Notes: generated by a model not told the origin, from the letters alone. DNA of 59,536 bases from Stenotrophomonas panacihumi (GCF_001431645.1 NZ_LLXU01000081.1:1-59536); one strand, 5' to 3'; counted from the first letter of the stretch, positions 21,458 to 30,476 are shown. Numbers and translations are program-made.

Positions 21458-22875
21458 GCGAACCACCCGTGCAGCATCCAGCCCTCGCGCGCGCCGGGCG
21501 CGACATACGCCCAGCCGCGCTGGCCGCGCGCGGTCTCCACCACGTAGTAATCGCGGCGCGCGTCCTCGCCATCCCACCAGCCGCTTTCCAGCCGCTCCGG
21601 CCCGGACAACACGCGCAGGCGTCCATCGCGCAGCGGGATCGGCTGCGGCAGCAGCCAGGCCGGGCGCGGCGGGCGCGGCGGGGCCTGCGTTTGCCGTGCC
21701 TCGTCCTCGCCCAGCACGCGCCGCCACGCACGCTCCGGGCGCGGGTCGTCGGCCGGCGCCAGCCGGTACACCGATTCATCCCCCAGCCGCGCGCGCAGGC
21801 GCTCGCGCAGTTGCGGCCAATCCAGCGCCTGTTGCGGGCGCGGGTCGAACAGGTCGCGCGCGGCTGGCACGAACGGCGGCAGCTCGCGCGCAAGCAGGCG
21901 CAGCGCCACCACCGGCTTTTCCAGCGCCACCCGTTCCAGGCGATTGCGCGAGAGTTCGAACAGCATGCCCGGCTCGCGCTCGGCGGCGAGCAGGCCGACC
22001 TCCACGTCGGTATGCCCTTCCTCGTGTTCCAGCCGCAGCACGAAGCGCTGCACGCCGCCATCGCGGATCGACAGGTAGGTGCACAGGTCGCCGAGCAGGC
22101 GGCGCAGCGGGAACAGCAGCGCGGTGTGCGTCTCCACTTCGTAGCCCATCTCGATGCGCGAATCGAAATGGTCCGGCGGCGCGTAGCACTGCAGCGGGTC
22201 GTCGGCTTCGCCGTAGAGGCGGTCGAGGTGGTCGAGCAGGTCCAGGCCGAAACGCCGGCGCAGGCTGTCGCGTGGCAGCGCGCGCAGTTGGCCGAGATGT
22301 TCCAGGCCCATGCGCTGCAGGCGCTCGCCGGTATCGCCCGGCAACGCGGCGCGGCGCACCGGCACGCCGTCGAGCATCGTGCGCAGCGCCTCGGGCCGGC
22401 GCACCGCCAGGCCGTCGCGCAAACCAGCCAGCACGCGTGCGGCGCGCGGCGTCGGCGCCAGCGCGATGCGATGGCGGAAGCCCAGCGTCTGCAGTTCCTC
22501 GCGCAGGCGCTGCGCGAAACGCGGCCAGGGCCCGAACAGGCGGAAGCTGGCCTGCGCTTCCAGCACGATGGCATGCGGCCACTGCGCGCTCACCAGCGAG
22601 CTGTGGCGATACGCCCAGGCGGCCAGGAAACGCTGCCAGCGCGCCTCGGCCGCCGGCTCGTGCGCGACGGTCCGCACGCCGGCCATCAGCGCGTGCGCGG
22701 CGGCCAGGCGCATGCCGGTGCGCAGGCCGGCGGCGGCGGCGCTTTCGTTGACCGAATGCAGGCTGCGCAGCTGCGCCGGCCCTTCCACCAACGCGAGCGG
22801 CGTTTCAGGGTCGGGCAAACGCCGGAGGACGGCGTCCAGCGCCAGCTGCGGCAGCAGAATGCAGGCCCAGAGCAT
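21454..22875 (-). CDS. imuB: ImuB, catalytically inactive Y-family polymerase-like mutasome protein
   Basis: A 473-residue Y-family polymerase homologue that in characterised systems does not polymerise but links DnaE2 and ImuA to the sliding clamp. The N-terminus ([19 protein letters not shown]) lacks the metal-binding Asp-x-x-x-Phe-Phe of active DinB/UmuC proteins, consistent with the inactive role. The helix-hairpin-helix and little-finger regions are recognisable by position. It lies 9 bp after imuA and overlaps dnaE2 by 4 bases. Confidence 0.95.
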   Translation of the reverse strand: MLWACILLPQLALDAVLRRLPDPETPLALVEGPAQLRSLHSVNESAAAAGLRTGMRLAAAHALMAGVRTVAHEPAAEARWQRFLAAWAYRHSSLVSAQWPHAIVLEAQASFRLFGPWPRFAQRLREELQTLGFRHRIALAPTPRAARVLAGLRDGLAVRRPEALRTMLDGVPVRRAALPGDTGERLQRMGLEHLGQLRALPRDSLRRRFGLDLLDHLDRLYGEADDPLQCYAPPDHFDSRIEMGYEVETHTALLFPLRRLLGDLCTYLSIRDGGVQRFVLRLEHEEGHTDVEVGLLAAEREPGMLFELSRNRLERVALEKPVVALRLLARELPPFVPAARDLFDPRPQQALDWPQLRERLRARLGDESVYRLAPADDPRPERAWRRVLGEDEARQTQAPPRPPRPAWLLPQPIPLRDGRLRVLSGPERLESGWWDGEDARRDYYVVETARGQRGWAYVAPGAREGWMLHGWFA

Positions 22876-22884
22876 GCGCGCGCC

Positions 22885-23499
22885 TCAATGCGCCAATCGC
22901 AGCGGTTGCGCGGGCACCTGGCCGCCGCGGCATTTGCGTACCTGCCAGGCGTGTTCGCCGGGCAGGTATTCCAGGCGCAGCGCGGCCGGCGAGGCATTCA
23001 CCGCATGCCGCCGGTCGCGCAGGGCGAAGGCGCAGCAATCGCCGCTGTCGGCGGCGACCTGCAGGCGGCGCAGCGCGCGCGCATCGCCCGTCTGCGGCCA
23101 ACCCAGCACCGCCGCGCACGCACCGCTGCGCAGGCATTGCTCGAACGCCCACAGCGCCTGCTTCGGCTCGGCCTCGATCACTTCCAGCCACCCCAGGTCG
23201 ATGCCCCCGGCCTGCCACGACGGCGCATACGGCAGGTACGGCGGCGCGATGAGCACGACGCGCTCGCCGGCGGCGGTGAGCCGGGCCAGCGTGGGCAGCA
23301 GCAGCGCGATTTCGCCCACGCCATCGGAGGGCAGCAGCAGCTCGGTGAGCGCGCGACGCGGCCAGCCGCCATCGGGCAGCGCGGCATCGAGCGCGGCATG
23401 CCCGCTGGGCTCGCCGTCGCGGCGCGTGGCCACGCCCTTCCCCGCGCGCCATACCGTGCGTGCCGCCAGCATCTCGCCCAGGGCCAGTACTTCGCCCAT
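22885..23499 (-). CDS. imuA: ImuA, RecA/SulA-like mutasome accessory protein
   Basis: A 204-residue protein of the ImuA/SulA-like family, required with ImuB and DnaE2 for damage-induced mutagenesis. A RecA-like beginning (GHAALDAALPDGGWPRRALTE) lacks a full Walker A motif; hydrophobic strands such as RVVLIAPPY follow. The gene starts 3 bp after the lexA stop and ends 9 bp before imuB. Assignment rests on both sequence style and the cassette order lexA-imuA-imuB-dnaE2. Confidence 0.93.
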   Translation of the reverse strand: MGEVLALGEMLAARTVWRAGKGVATRRDGEPSGHAALDAALPDGGWPRRALTELLLPSDGVGEIALLLPTLARLTAAGERVVLIAPPYLPYAPSWQAGGIDLGWLEVIEAEPKQALWAFEQCLRSGACAAVLGWPQTGDARALRRLQVAADSGDCCAFALRDRRHAVNASPAALRLEYLPGEHAWQVRKCRGGQVPAQPLRLAH

Positions 23500-23502
23500 G
23501 CC

Positions 23503-24108
23503 TCAGCCCTGCCGCAACAGGCCGCAGTACAGGCCTTCGATCGCGAAATCGGCATCGGCCGGCACCACGATCGGCGCATAGGCCGGGTTGCGCGGCAGCA
23601 GGCGCAGCTGCGCCGGCCCGCGTTCGAGGCGCTTGATGGTGATTTCCCCGTCCAGCCGCGCGACCACGATCTGGCCGTGGCGCGCCTCGCTGCTGCGATG
23701 CACGCCAACCAGGTCGCCGTCGAGGATGCCGTCGTCGATCATCGAATCGCCCTGCACCTGCAGCAGGTAATCCGGGCGCAGCGAGAACAGCGAGCGGTCC
23801 AGCCAGAGCTCGCGCTCGATGCCGATATCGGCGCCGATCGGCAGGCCCGCGGCGACCCGGCCGAGCACCGGCAGCACCAGCGGCGGATCGCGCGGGGCAT
23901 CGGGCAGGCGGATGCCCCGCGCCAGCCCGCCGCCGCGCAGCTCGATCAGACCGGCCTCGGCCAGCGCCTGCACGTGCTTCTGCGCGGCATTGCGCGAGGC
24001 GAAGCCGAACTCGGCGGCGATCTCGGCCAGGCTGGGCGGATGCCCCGCCCGGGTGCGCTCGCGCAGGAAGGCCAGGATGGCCGCACGGCGGGGGCTCAAG
24101 GCGTCCAT
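23503..24108 (-). CDS. lexA: LexA2 repressor, SOS regulator of the mutasome operon
   Basis: A self-cleaving repressor of 201 residues. The N-terminal winged helix is at about 1-65 (SPRRAAILAFLRERTRAGHPP, then ASRNAAQKHVQAL). The cleavage site is Ala87-Gly88 in GRVAAGLP, and the serine-lysine dyad is Ser122 (QGDSMID) and Lys159 (GEITIKR). It heads the imuA-imuB-dnaE2 operon and has its own operator upstream, so autoregulation is expected. Many xanthomonads carry a second, housekeeping LexA elsewhere; this one is the cassette type (LexA2). Confidence 0.96.
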   Translation of the reverse strand: MDALSPRRAAILAFLRERTRAGHPPSLAEIAAEFGFASRNAAQKHVQALAEAGLIELRGGGLARGIRLPDAPRDPPLVLPVLGRVAAGLPIGADIGIERELWLDRSLFSLRPDYLLQVQGDSMIDDGILDGDLVGVHRSSEARHGQIVVARLDGEITIKRLERGPAQLRLLPRNPAYAPIVVPADADFAIEGLYCGLLRQG

Positions 24109-24170
24109 GGGCGTTTCCCGGGGAGGGGGAAGCCGCCCGGATCAGCAGGACCGGGGATAGGATTTTTCAT

Positions 24171-24190
24171 AGGTGTACATTTGTACACCT
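24171..24190. promoter_or_regulatory. LexA2 operator of the mutasome operon
   Basis: AGGTGTACA-TT-TGTACACCT: 9-bp perfect arms around two bases, centred about 72 bp upstream of the lexA start. Its minus-strand core, TGTACAAATGTACA, matches the LexA2 site as I recall it from Xanthomonas. It is the only such palindrome I noticed in the window. Confidence 0.9.
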
Positions 24191-24237
24191 TTCCGTCGCA
24201 GGGGGCGAGACGGTGTGGTTCAGGGAGCTGGACGTGC

Positions 24238-24687
24238 TCAGGGTCCCACTTCAATCCGCTCGACCTGCCGCGCCGCGCGCGCCGCCCTGTGGTCGGCCGG
24301 CACCAGCAGGCGCCACGGTCCATCTTCGGCAGGCAGCGGCTGGCCGTCGCAGCGGTCGCTCAGCAGCACCTCGCGCGCGCCGAGGGTGTCGTCCAGTTCG
24401 CCGAGCGAGAACGCCACCTGGTAGCCATCGCGGGCCTTGATCCGTACCATCTTGGCGAGGTCGGCGCCGCGCAGCGGCGTGGCGGGCATCGCGCCGCTGG
24501 CCCGCAGCAGCGCGGCCAATGACACGCCCTCGCACTGCAGGGGGTGCCCATGCACGTCCATGCGCGCCTGCTGTCGCGGCAGCGTGGCGATACGCGCCGG
24601 ATCAAGCAGGTTGGCCGGCGGCGCCTCCTTCGCATGCACCGCGCCGGCGGCGACCAGCAAGCCACAGAACAGCCAAGACATGCGCAT
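24238..24687 (-). CDS. Small exported molybdopterin-oxidoreductase-fold protein
   Basis: A 149-residue protein with a signal peptide (SWLFCGLLVAAGAVHA). The remainder resembles the sulfite-oxidase-type molybdopterin-binding fold (PF00174): GVSLAALLRASGAM, RIKARDGYQVAFSLGELD, LLSDRCDGQPL, then GPWRLLVPADHRAARAARQVERI near the end. It is far shorter than catalytic members, and I do not see the usual molybdenum-ligand cysteine in its expected setting, so it may not hold the cofactor. The start is the ATG at 24687 behind GGGAG. Its position beside lexA appears coincidental; the function is unknown. Confidence 0.8.
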   Translation of the reverse strand: MRMSWLFCGLLVAAGAVHAKEAPPANLLDPARIATLPRQQARMDVHGHPLQCEGVSLAALLRASGAMPATPLRGADLAKMVRIKARDGYQVAFSLGELDDTLGAREVLLSDRCDGQPLPAEDGPWRLLVPADHRAARAARQVERIEVGP

Positions 24688-24755
24688 GGAAGACTCCCGA
24701 CGGTCGATGCGCGTGCTTATGACACGCCGCACCGCCATCGACAACCCGCCCCGCC

Positions 24756-25265
24756 TCACGCCGATTTCTTCGCCCGCGTCCGCGCGGCCTTCTTCGCCGC
24801 CGCCTTGCGCACGGCCGGGCCCTTGGTGCGCGCGGCCTTCTTCGCCGCCGTCGAGCGGCTGCTGGCGGTGCGCTTGCTCGCGGCCTTCTTCGCCTGGGTG
24901 GACAGCGCCTTCTTGCCGACCACCTTCTTGGCGGTGGTCTTCTTGCTGGCGGTCTTCAGCGCTTTCTTGGCACCGGCCGAGCGCGTCTTCGACGGCGCCT
25001 TTTTCGCCTTCTTCGAGGCGGCCGTGTCCTGCGCGGCCTTCTTCTTCACCGCCTTGGAGGCGGTCTTGGAAGGCTTGGCGTCCACGCCATCGCGGCGCGC
25101 CTTCGACAGGCCAATGGCGATCGCCTGCTTCGTGCTCTTGGCGCCATGCTTGCCGTGCTTGATGTGCTCGATCTCCTCGTGCACGTATTCGCCGGCCTGG
25201 GTGCTGGCCGACTTGCCCTCGCGCTTGTCCTTGGCCGCCGCCTGGCGGGTCTTTTTCTCCGGCAT
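24756..25265 (-). CDS. DUF6496 / histone H1-like Lys-Ala-rich protein
   Basis: A 169-residue protein in two parts. The N-terminal domain (about 1-65) has the DUF6496 pattern YVHEEIEHIKHGKHGAKSTK, then QAIAIGLSKARRDGV. The C-terminal ~100 residues are almost only Lys, Ala, Ser and Thr in KKA/AAK repeats, like eukaryotic H1 tails and bacterial HctA/AlgP-type proteins. It is expected to bind DNA through charge. The start at 25265 is preceded by GGAG. It is divergent from the ParB-like gene. The repeated tail is prone to length change between strains. Confidence 0.85.
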   Translation of the reverse strand: MPEKKTRQAAAKDKREGKSASTQAGEYVHEEIEHIKHGKHGAKSTKQAIAIGLSKARRDGVDAKPSKTASKAVKKKAAQDTAASKKAKKAPSKTRSAGAKKALKTASKKTTAKKVVGKKALSTQAKKAASKRTASSRSTAAKKAARTKGPAVRKAAAKKAARTRAKKSA

Positions 25266-25465
25266 GGGAATGCTCCGGTGTGGGTGACGGCCCGGGTGTA
25301 GCAACGTGCGGGTAAACAAACGGTGCAATCGCGCGCGGCGTTCTACACCACGCGTTGACCTGGCACCCGCGCGATGCCCACCTCGCCACCCCGCTGTCAA
25401 GGGCGACGCCTGCCTCGACGCTGCCTACAATGCGCGCCCTCCCCCGCATCGCACCGCATCGCCGC

Positions 25466-26311
25466 ATGGATATCGAGATCGTCGTCGACCCGTCGCTGAA
25501 GGCCTACATCGACCCGCTGACGCCGGACGAACACGCTGCCCTCGAACAGAGCCTGCTCGCCGAGGGCTGCCGCGACGCGCTGGTGCTGTGGGGCAACGTG
25601 CTGGTGGACGGCCACAACCGCTACGGCATCTGCCAAAGCCACGGCCTGCCGTTCCGCACGGTGCAGCACGAGCGCTTCACCAGCATGGAGGACGTGCACC
25701 TGTGGATGATCGACCAGCACCTGGGCCGGCGCAGCGTGTCCGATTTCCAGCGCGGCGTGCTGGCGCTGCGCAAGCGCGAGATCCTGTCCTCGCGTCGCGA
25801 ACGTGCCGTCGCCGCGGCGCCTGCCGTGCCTGCCGTGCCTGCCGAGGAAGCCGCGGCGCCGGCCACGGTGGAGGACGACAGCGCGCCGTGGGCCGAATCG
25901 AGCGCGCATGACACCCCCGTGCCGGCGGCCGCCACGCCGGCACCCAGCCGCAATGAGCTGGCCCGCGTGGCGCGGGTGAGCAACAGCCAGATGGGCATGA
26001 TCGAGAAGATCCAGCGCCAGGCCGCGCCGGAGGTGGTGGAAGCGGTGCGCAGCGGCGCGTTGTCGATCAACGCCGCCGCGGTGGTGGCCACGCTGCCGAT
26101 GGAAGAACAGCAGGCCGCGGCGCACGCGGGCCACGACGAACTGCGCGAGGCCGCCAAGCGCGTGCGCGAATCGCGGCGCAAGCCGCGGCCCGAGCGCGAG
26201 GCGGAAGCACCGGCGAACGAGACGATGCAGGCGCTGCGCGAGCGCGTCACCGAACTGGAGCAGGAGAACGCGCGCCTGCGCGAGCGCATCGCCGAGCTGG
26301 AAGCGCGCTAG
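25466..26311 (+). CDS. ParB N-terminal-like DNA-binding protein (plasmid partition/replication-related)
   Basis: A 281-residue protein. Residues about 1-105 resemble a ParB/Srx-type N-terminal domain (LTPDEHAALEQSLLAEGCRD, VLVDGHNRYGIC). A low-complexity Ala/Pro/Glu linker is at about 112-155, then an HTH-like region (SRNELARVARVSNSQMGMIEKI, SGALSINAAAVVATLP), and a C-terminal coiled coil (about 245-281, ERVTELEQENARLRERIAELE). I chose the ATG at 25466; one at 25430 is in frame but lies outside the fold. There is no parA neighbour, no plasmid context and no obvious parS. Its stop overlaps the convergent gene's stop within CTAG. The role is unknown. Confidence 0.8.
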   Translation: MDIEIVVDPSLKAYIDPLTPDEHAALEQSLLAEGCRDALVLWGNVLVDGHNRYGICQSHGLPFRTVQHERFTSMEDVHLWMIDQHLGRRSVSDFQRGVLALRKREILSSRRERAVAAAPAVPAVPAEEAAAPATVEDDSAPWAESSAHDTPVPAAATPAPSRNELARVARVSNSQMGMIEKIQRQAAPEVVEAVRSGALSINAAAVVATLPMEEQQAAAHAGHDELREAAKRVRESRRKPRPEREAEAPANETMQALRERVTELEQENARLRERIAELEAR

Positions 26312-26721
26312 GGCCGCAGCAGCAGGCGCAGCACCGCCCACAGCGCGAGCGCGGAGAGCGCGCCGAAGCCGCCGGCATACAGCACGATCAACAGGATCGC
26401 GGGACTGAACACCCCGGCGAGCGCTTCGGGCGTGGGCGTCTGCACGAGCAGGAACAGCACGCAGGTGCCGAGCCCGGCCACGGCCCCGGCGAACCCCATG
26501 CGCCCCGGGCCAAAGCGGCGACGTCGGCGCAGGATCACGCCCACCGGCACGCCCAGCACCAGCACATGGGCCAGCGCGACGACGAAGGCCACGCCGAAGC
26601 CGGCCAGCGTGGCGCGGTTGGCGCCGATGCGGCCGTCGAAAAACAGCAGCGCGAACGCGAACGCCGGCGCGAGGCTGGCGACGAGCACGGCGGACAGCCA
26701 GGCGAAGAAGGTACGGGGCAT
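26308..26721 (-). CDS. Hypothetical four-helix membrane protein
   Basis: A 137-residue protein with four clear hydrophobic segments (about 5-27, 38-60, 75-93, 108-133) and a basic loop RRRRRFGPGR between helices 2 and 3. I recognise no family. Its stop shares the CTAG tetramer with the stop of the ParB-like gene, an extreme case of convergent packing. Confidence 0.7.
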   Translation of the reverse strand: MPRTFFAWLSAVLVASLAPAFAFALLFFDGRIGANRATLAGFGVAFVVALAHVLVLGVPVGVILRRRRRFGPGRMGFAGAVAGLGTCVLFLLVQTPTPEALAGVFSPAILLIVLYAGGFGALSALALWAVLRLLLRP

Positions 26722-26834
26722 GCGGGCAGATTACCCGCGCCAAACCATTAGATCGATCAAAACCGCTAAACTCGACCTGCGCCGGAGCGGAGCCACCCGC
26801 GTGCTACCGTCCGCGCTTCGGGAGGAGACAACGC

Positions 26835-29177
26835 ATGCTTTCAAACGCTCCAAGGCGCCTGGCGCCCTGGCTGGCCGCCCTGCTGCTGGCGACCACCGCG
26901 GCCTCGGCCGCCCCATCCGGCGAGGCCGCCTATGCCGCGGTCGACCCGTTCATCGGCACCGGCGGCGAAGGCCACACCTACCCCGGCGCCACCGTGCCGT
27001 TCGGCATGGTCCAGCTCAGCCCGGACACGCAGATCAAATCGCGCAAGGAAGGCTATCCCTGGGCCGCCGGCTACCGCCATGACGATTCGACCATCGTCGG
27101 CTTCTCGCACACCCACTTCTCCGGCTCGGGCCATTCGGACCTCGGCGACGTGCTGCTGATGCCGATCAGCGGCGAGCCCAAGCTCGAACGCGGCGACGCC
27201 AGCCAGCCCGGCAGCGGCTACACCTCGCGCTTCCGCCACCAGACCGAACAGGCGCAGCCGGGCTATTACGCCGTCACCCTGGACGACTACGGCGTGCGCG
27301 CCGAACTCACCGCCAGCGCGCGCGTGGGCGTGCATCGGTACACCTTCCCCAAGGGCAAGCCGGCGCACGTGCTGGTGGACCTGCGCACCAGCATGTACGA
27401 CTACCCCGGCAAGGTGCAGTGGTCGCGGCTGCGCGTGCGCGCCGACGGCACCGTCACCGGCTTCCGCGAAACCCGCGGCTGGGCGCCGGGTCGCCAGCTC
27501 TATTTCGCCATGCGCTTCTCGCGCCCGCTCGGCGGCAGCGCCCTGCAGGACACCGAGGAGAACGTGGTCTACAAGGGCTTCCCGCCGCCGGGCGCGAATG
27601 ACCCGCGCCAGCGCGCGCAGATCGAAGGCCGCCAGCTGGTGGGCGTGTTCGATTTCGGCGAGGGCGGCGGCGCGCCGCTGGTGGTGAAGGTGGCGATATC
27701 GCCGGTGAGCGAGGAAGGCGCCATCGCCAACCTCGACGCCGAGGTGCCGGGCTTCGATTTCGACAAGGTGCGCAGCGATGCGCGCGCGCAGTGGACGCAG
27801 GCGCTGTCGGCGATCGACGCGCAAGGCAGCCAGGACGACCGCACGCGCTTCTATACCGCGCTGTACCACACGCTGCTCGGCCCCACGCTGTTCATGGACA
27901 GCGACGGCCGCTACCGTGGCCCGGACAACGCCGTGCACCAGGCGAACGGCTGGACGAACTACTCCACCTTCTCGCTGTGGGACACCTACCGCGCCCTGCA
28001 TCCGCTGCTCACGCTGGTGCAGCCGCCGCGGCGCACCTCCGACGTCGTCAACTCGCTGCTCGCCTCGCGCCGCGAAAGCGCCTACGGCATCCTGCCGGTG
28101 TGGGCGTTCCATGGCCTGGAGACGTGGTGCATGATCGGCTACCACGCCGTGCCGGTGATCGCCGACGCCTACATGAAGGGCATCGGCGGCTTCGATGCCG
28201 ACGAGGCGTTGCAGGCGATGGTCGCCAGCGCCGACTACGGCCCCTACGACGGCATCGCCGCGTACCGCCAGCTCGGCTACGTGCCGATCGACGAGGAAGG
28301 CGAAGCGGCCTCCAAGACGCTGGAATACGCGTTCGACGACTGGACCATCTACCGCATGGCGCAGAAGATGGGCCGCAGCGAGGTCGCCAGTGAATTCGAG
28401 AAGCGCGCCGGCAACTGGCAGCACGCCTTCGACCCGGCCACCGGCTTCATGCGCGCGCGCAAGCGCGACGGCAGCTTCCGCGAGCCGTTCGACCCGTCCG
28501 CCAGCGGCTACGGCACCGACTACACCGAAGGCAACGCGTGGCAGTACTCCTGGTACGTGCCGCAGGACGTGGCCGGCCTGGCCGCCGCGCATGGCGGCAG
28601 CGACGCGCTGCTCAAGCGGCTGGACGACGTGTTCGATGCCAAGGTCGACCCGAAGATCTTCGAGCACATGGAAGACATCACCGGGTTGATCGGCTGGTAC
28701 GCGCACGGCAACGAGCCCAGCCACCACGTGGCCTACCTGTACGCGTACGCCGGCCAGCCGTGGCGCACGCAGGCCCGCCTGAAGCAGATCATGGACAGCC
28801 AGTACGCCGCGCGTCCGGATGGCTTGGCCGGCAATGACGACCTCGGCCAGATGTCGGCCTGGTACGTGTTCACCGCGCTGGGCTTCTACCCGGTGGCGCC
28901 GGGCAGCAACCAGTACGTGATCGGCCGGCCGTTCCTGCCGCGCGCCACGCTCAACCTGCCCAACGGCCGCCGCTTCACGGTGGTCGCCGACGGTCTGGAT
29001 GCGAAGCACACCTACATCGGCGCGGCCACGCTCAACGGCAAGCCGCTGCCGCGCGCGTGGATCAGCCACGAGGAAATCCTCGCCGGCGGCGAACTGCGCT
29101 TCCGCATGCAGGCCCAGCCGGATACCACCTGGGCCACCGACGCGGCGCAGCATCCGTACTCGATGTCGGCGCACTGA
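26835..29177 (+). CDS. Secreted GH92 alpha-mannosidase
   Basis: Calcium-dependent glycoside hydrolase of 780 residues, a family of exo-alpha-mannosidases acting on N-glycan or yeast mannan linkages. A signal peptide covers about residues 1-26 (LAALLLATTAASAA). Family blocks in order: VDPFIGTGGEGHTYPGATVP near the N-terminus, IVGFSHTHFSGSGHSD, YSTFSLWDTYRALHPLL in the catalytic barrel, and GNDDLGQMSAWYVF with the paired acidic residues near the C-terminus. The ATG at 26835 follows GGAGGAGAC. No other carbohydrate genes adjoin it, so it acts outside a classic utilisation locus. A hairpin ends the transcript. Confidence 0.95.
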   Translation: MLSNAPRRLAPWLAALLLATTAASAAPSGEAAYAAVDPFIGTGGEGHTYPGATVPFGMVQLSPDTQIKSRKEGYPWAAGYRHDDSTIVGFSHTHFSGSGHSDLGDVLLMPISGEPKLERGDASQPGSGYTSRFRHQTEQAQPGYYAVTLDDYGVRAELTASARVGVHRYTFPKGKPAHVLVDLRTSMYDYPGKVQWSRLRVRADGTVTGFRETRGWAPGRQLYFAMRFSRPLGGSALQDTEENVVYKGFPPPGANDPRQRAQIEGRQLVGVFDFGEGGGAPLVVKVAISPVSEEGAIANLDAEVPGFDFDKVRSDARAQWTQALSAIDAQGSQDDRTRFYTALYHTLLGPTLFMDSDGRYRGPDNAVHQANGWTNYSTFSLWDTYRALHPLLTLVQPPRRTSDVVNSLLASRRESAYGILPVWAFHGLETWCMIGYHAVPVIADAYMKGIGGFDADEALQAMVASADYGPYDGIAAYRQLGYVPIDEEGEAASKTLEYAFDDWTIYRMAQKMGRSEVASEFEKRAGNWQHAFDPATGFMRARKRDGSFREPFDPSASGYGTDYTEGNAWQYSWYVPQDVAGLAAAHGGSDALLKRLDDVFDAKVDPKIFEHMEDITGLIGWYAHGNEPSHHVAYLYAYAGQPWRTQARLKQIMDSQYAARPDGLAGNDDLGQMSAWYVFTALGFYPVAPGSNQYVIGRPFLPRATLNLPNGRRFTVVADGLDAKHTYIGAATLNGKPLPRAWISHEEILAGGELRFRMQAQPDTTWATDAAQHPYSMSAH

Positions 29178-29190
29178 GCATGCGCCATCC

Positions 29191-29216
29191 CGGCGGCGGG
29201 CCGAGACCCGCCGCCG
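29191..29216. terminator. Hairpin between GH92 and the DUF3144 gene
   Basis: CGGCGGCGGG (29191-29200), loop CCGAGA, CCCGCCGCCG (29207-29216). It lies between convergent genes; there is no T-tract. Confidence 0.5.
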
Positions 29217-29275
29217 CGGGTGACGACCGGGGTGGCGCGCGCGCCTTGACGGCGCGAGTCAGACCGGCGCGGTGG

Positions 29276-29560
29276 CTAGCGCGCCTGCATGTATTGGTCG
29301 AAGTGGGCGACGTAGTCGTCGAGGTTGGCTTCGAGCATGGCGCGGTACTGATCGACGAAATGCGCCAGCAGTTGCGCCTTCGCCCCGGCCATCGCCGCCG
29401 CCGAATCCTGCCCGCACGCGCCGCTCCACGCATGGAAGCGCGCGGCGGCGTATAGAAACGAATCGCCCACCTGCGCGCGCGAGGCGCCAGCGAGCTGGGC
29501 GTTGGCCAGTTCGATCAGGGCATCGGCCCGGTCGTAGAAGTGCGCATCGACATCGGCCAC
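29276..29560 (-). CDS. DUF3144 family protein
   Basis: A 94-residue, largely helical soluble protein matching DUF3144 by pattern: FYDRADALIELANAQL near the start, SFLYAAARFHAW in the middle and FVDQYRAMLEANLDDYVAHF near the end. The start is taken as GTG at 29560, behind GGGGAA, because the first conserved helix begins directly after it; no ATG fits. It overlaps nothing but is divergent from the ThuA-like gene, 72 bp away. Function unknown. Confidence 0.8.
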   Translation of the reverse strand: MADVDAHFYDRADALIELANAQLAGASRAQVGDSFLYAAARFHAWSGACGQDSAAAMAGAKAQLLAHFVDQYRAMLEANLDDYVAHFDQYMQAR

Positions 29561-29632
29561 GAGATTCCCCAGGCAATAGGCAGGCCGGGGCAGCTTACGC
29601 CACGCGCCGCGGATCGGTGCCAGAATCGCGCC

Positions 29633-30364
29633 GTGCCCCGCCTGCTCTCCACCTTGCTCGCCCTCTGCGCCATGAGCCTGCCCGTGATGCCCGCCAACGC
29701 CACGCCGCCCGACCGCGTGCTGGTCTTCAGCCGCACGGTGGGCTTTCGGCATGAATCGATCCCGGTGGCGGTGCGCACGCTGGTGCAGCTGGCCGAGTCG
29801 ATGGGCCTGGTGGCCGACGCCACCGAGGACGCCAGTGCGTTCACGCCGGAGAACCTGGCGCGCTACCGCGTGGTGATCTTCGCCAGCACCACCGGCAACG
29901 TGCTCGATGCGACGCAGCAGCGCGCGATGGAAGCGTTCGTGCGTGGCGGGGGCGGGTTCGTCGGCGTCCACGCCGCCGCCGATACCGGTTACGACTGGCC
30001 GTGGTACGGCGCGCTGGTCGGCGCCTATTTCCAGGACCACCCACCCGGGCTGCAGCACAGCCGCGTGCAGCCCGAACGCGATGGCGTGGCCGCGGGCGCG
30101 GCGTGGCCGGTGCACGACGAGTTCTACAACTACGACCGCAATCCGCGTGGCCGGGTGCAGGTGATCGCCACGCTGGACGAACGCCTGTACGAGGGCGGCC
30201 GCATGGGCGCCGACCATCCCATCGCCTGGCATCACGCCTATGACGGCGGCCGCGCGTGGTACACCGGGCTGGGCCATACCGCGGCGATCTTCGCCCAGCC
30301 CGAGTTCCTGGCCCAGCTGCGGCGCGGGCTGGCCTACGCCAGCGGGCGCGCCGACGCCGGTTAA
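29633..30364 (+). CDS. ThuA-like domain protein, exported
   Basis: A 243-residue protein with an N-terminal signal peptide (LLSTLLALCAMSLPVMPANA) followed by a ThuA/trehalose-utilisation-type domain, a glutamine-amidotransferase-like fold. Blocks seen: RVLVFSRTVGFRHESI, RYRVVIFASTTGNVL, GGGGFVGVHAAADTGYDWPWY and HPIAWHHAYDGGRAWYTGLGHT. The start is the GTG at 29633, directly before the signal peptide. Such proteins are common in secreted sugar-degradation gene sets, but the enzymatic role is unproven. It is near GH92 but on its own transcript. Confidence 0.87.
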   Translation: MPRLLSTLLALCAMSLPVMPANATPPDRVLVFSRTVGFRHESIPVAVRTLVQLAESMGLVADATEDASAFTPENLARYRVVIFASTTGNVLDATQQRAMEAFVRGGGGFVGVHAAADTGYDWPWYGALVGAYFQDHPPGLQHSRVQPERDGVAAGAAWPVHDEFYNYDRNPRGRVQVIATLDERLYEGGRMGADHPIAWHHAYDGGRAWYTGLGHTAAIFAQPEFLAQLRRGLAYASGRADAG

Positions 30365-30476
30365 GGCTTGTGCGCGGCGGCTGAATCGTTCGGCCCGGCG
30401 ATGTCGAAATCCCGCCGGCCCGTGCGTTGAGTGAGGGAAGGCGCGCATTCCGTCGCGTCCACAGCGGAGGATTTCC

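Noticed and set aside
18365..21547. A ~1060-codon plus-strand open frame opposite dnaE2
   Set aside because: It mirrors the dnaE2 reading frame, has no recognisable motif and no ribosome site; an antisense shadow.
24756..25265. The KKA/AAK stretch as a DNA microsatellite or CRISPR-like array
   Set aside because: The repetition is at the protein level with variable codons; there are no regular spacers or identical DNA repeats.
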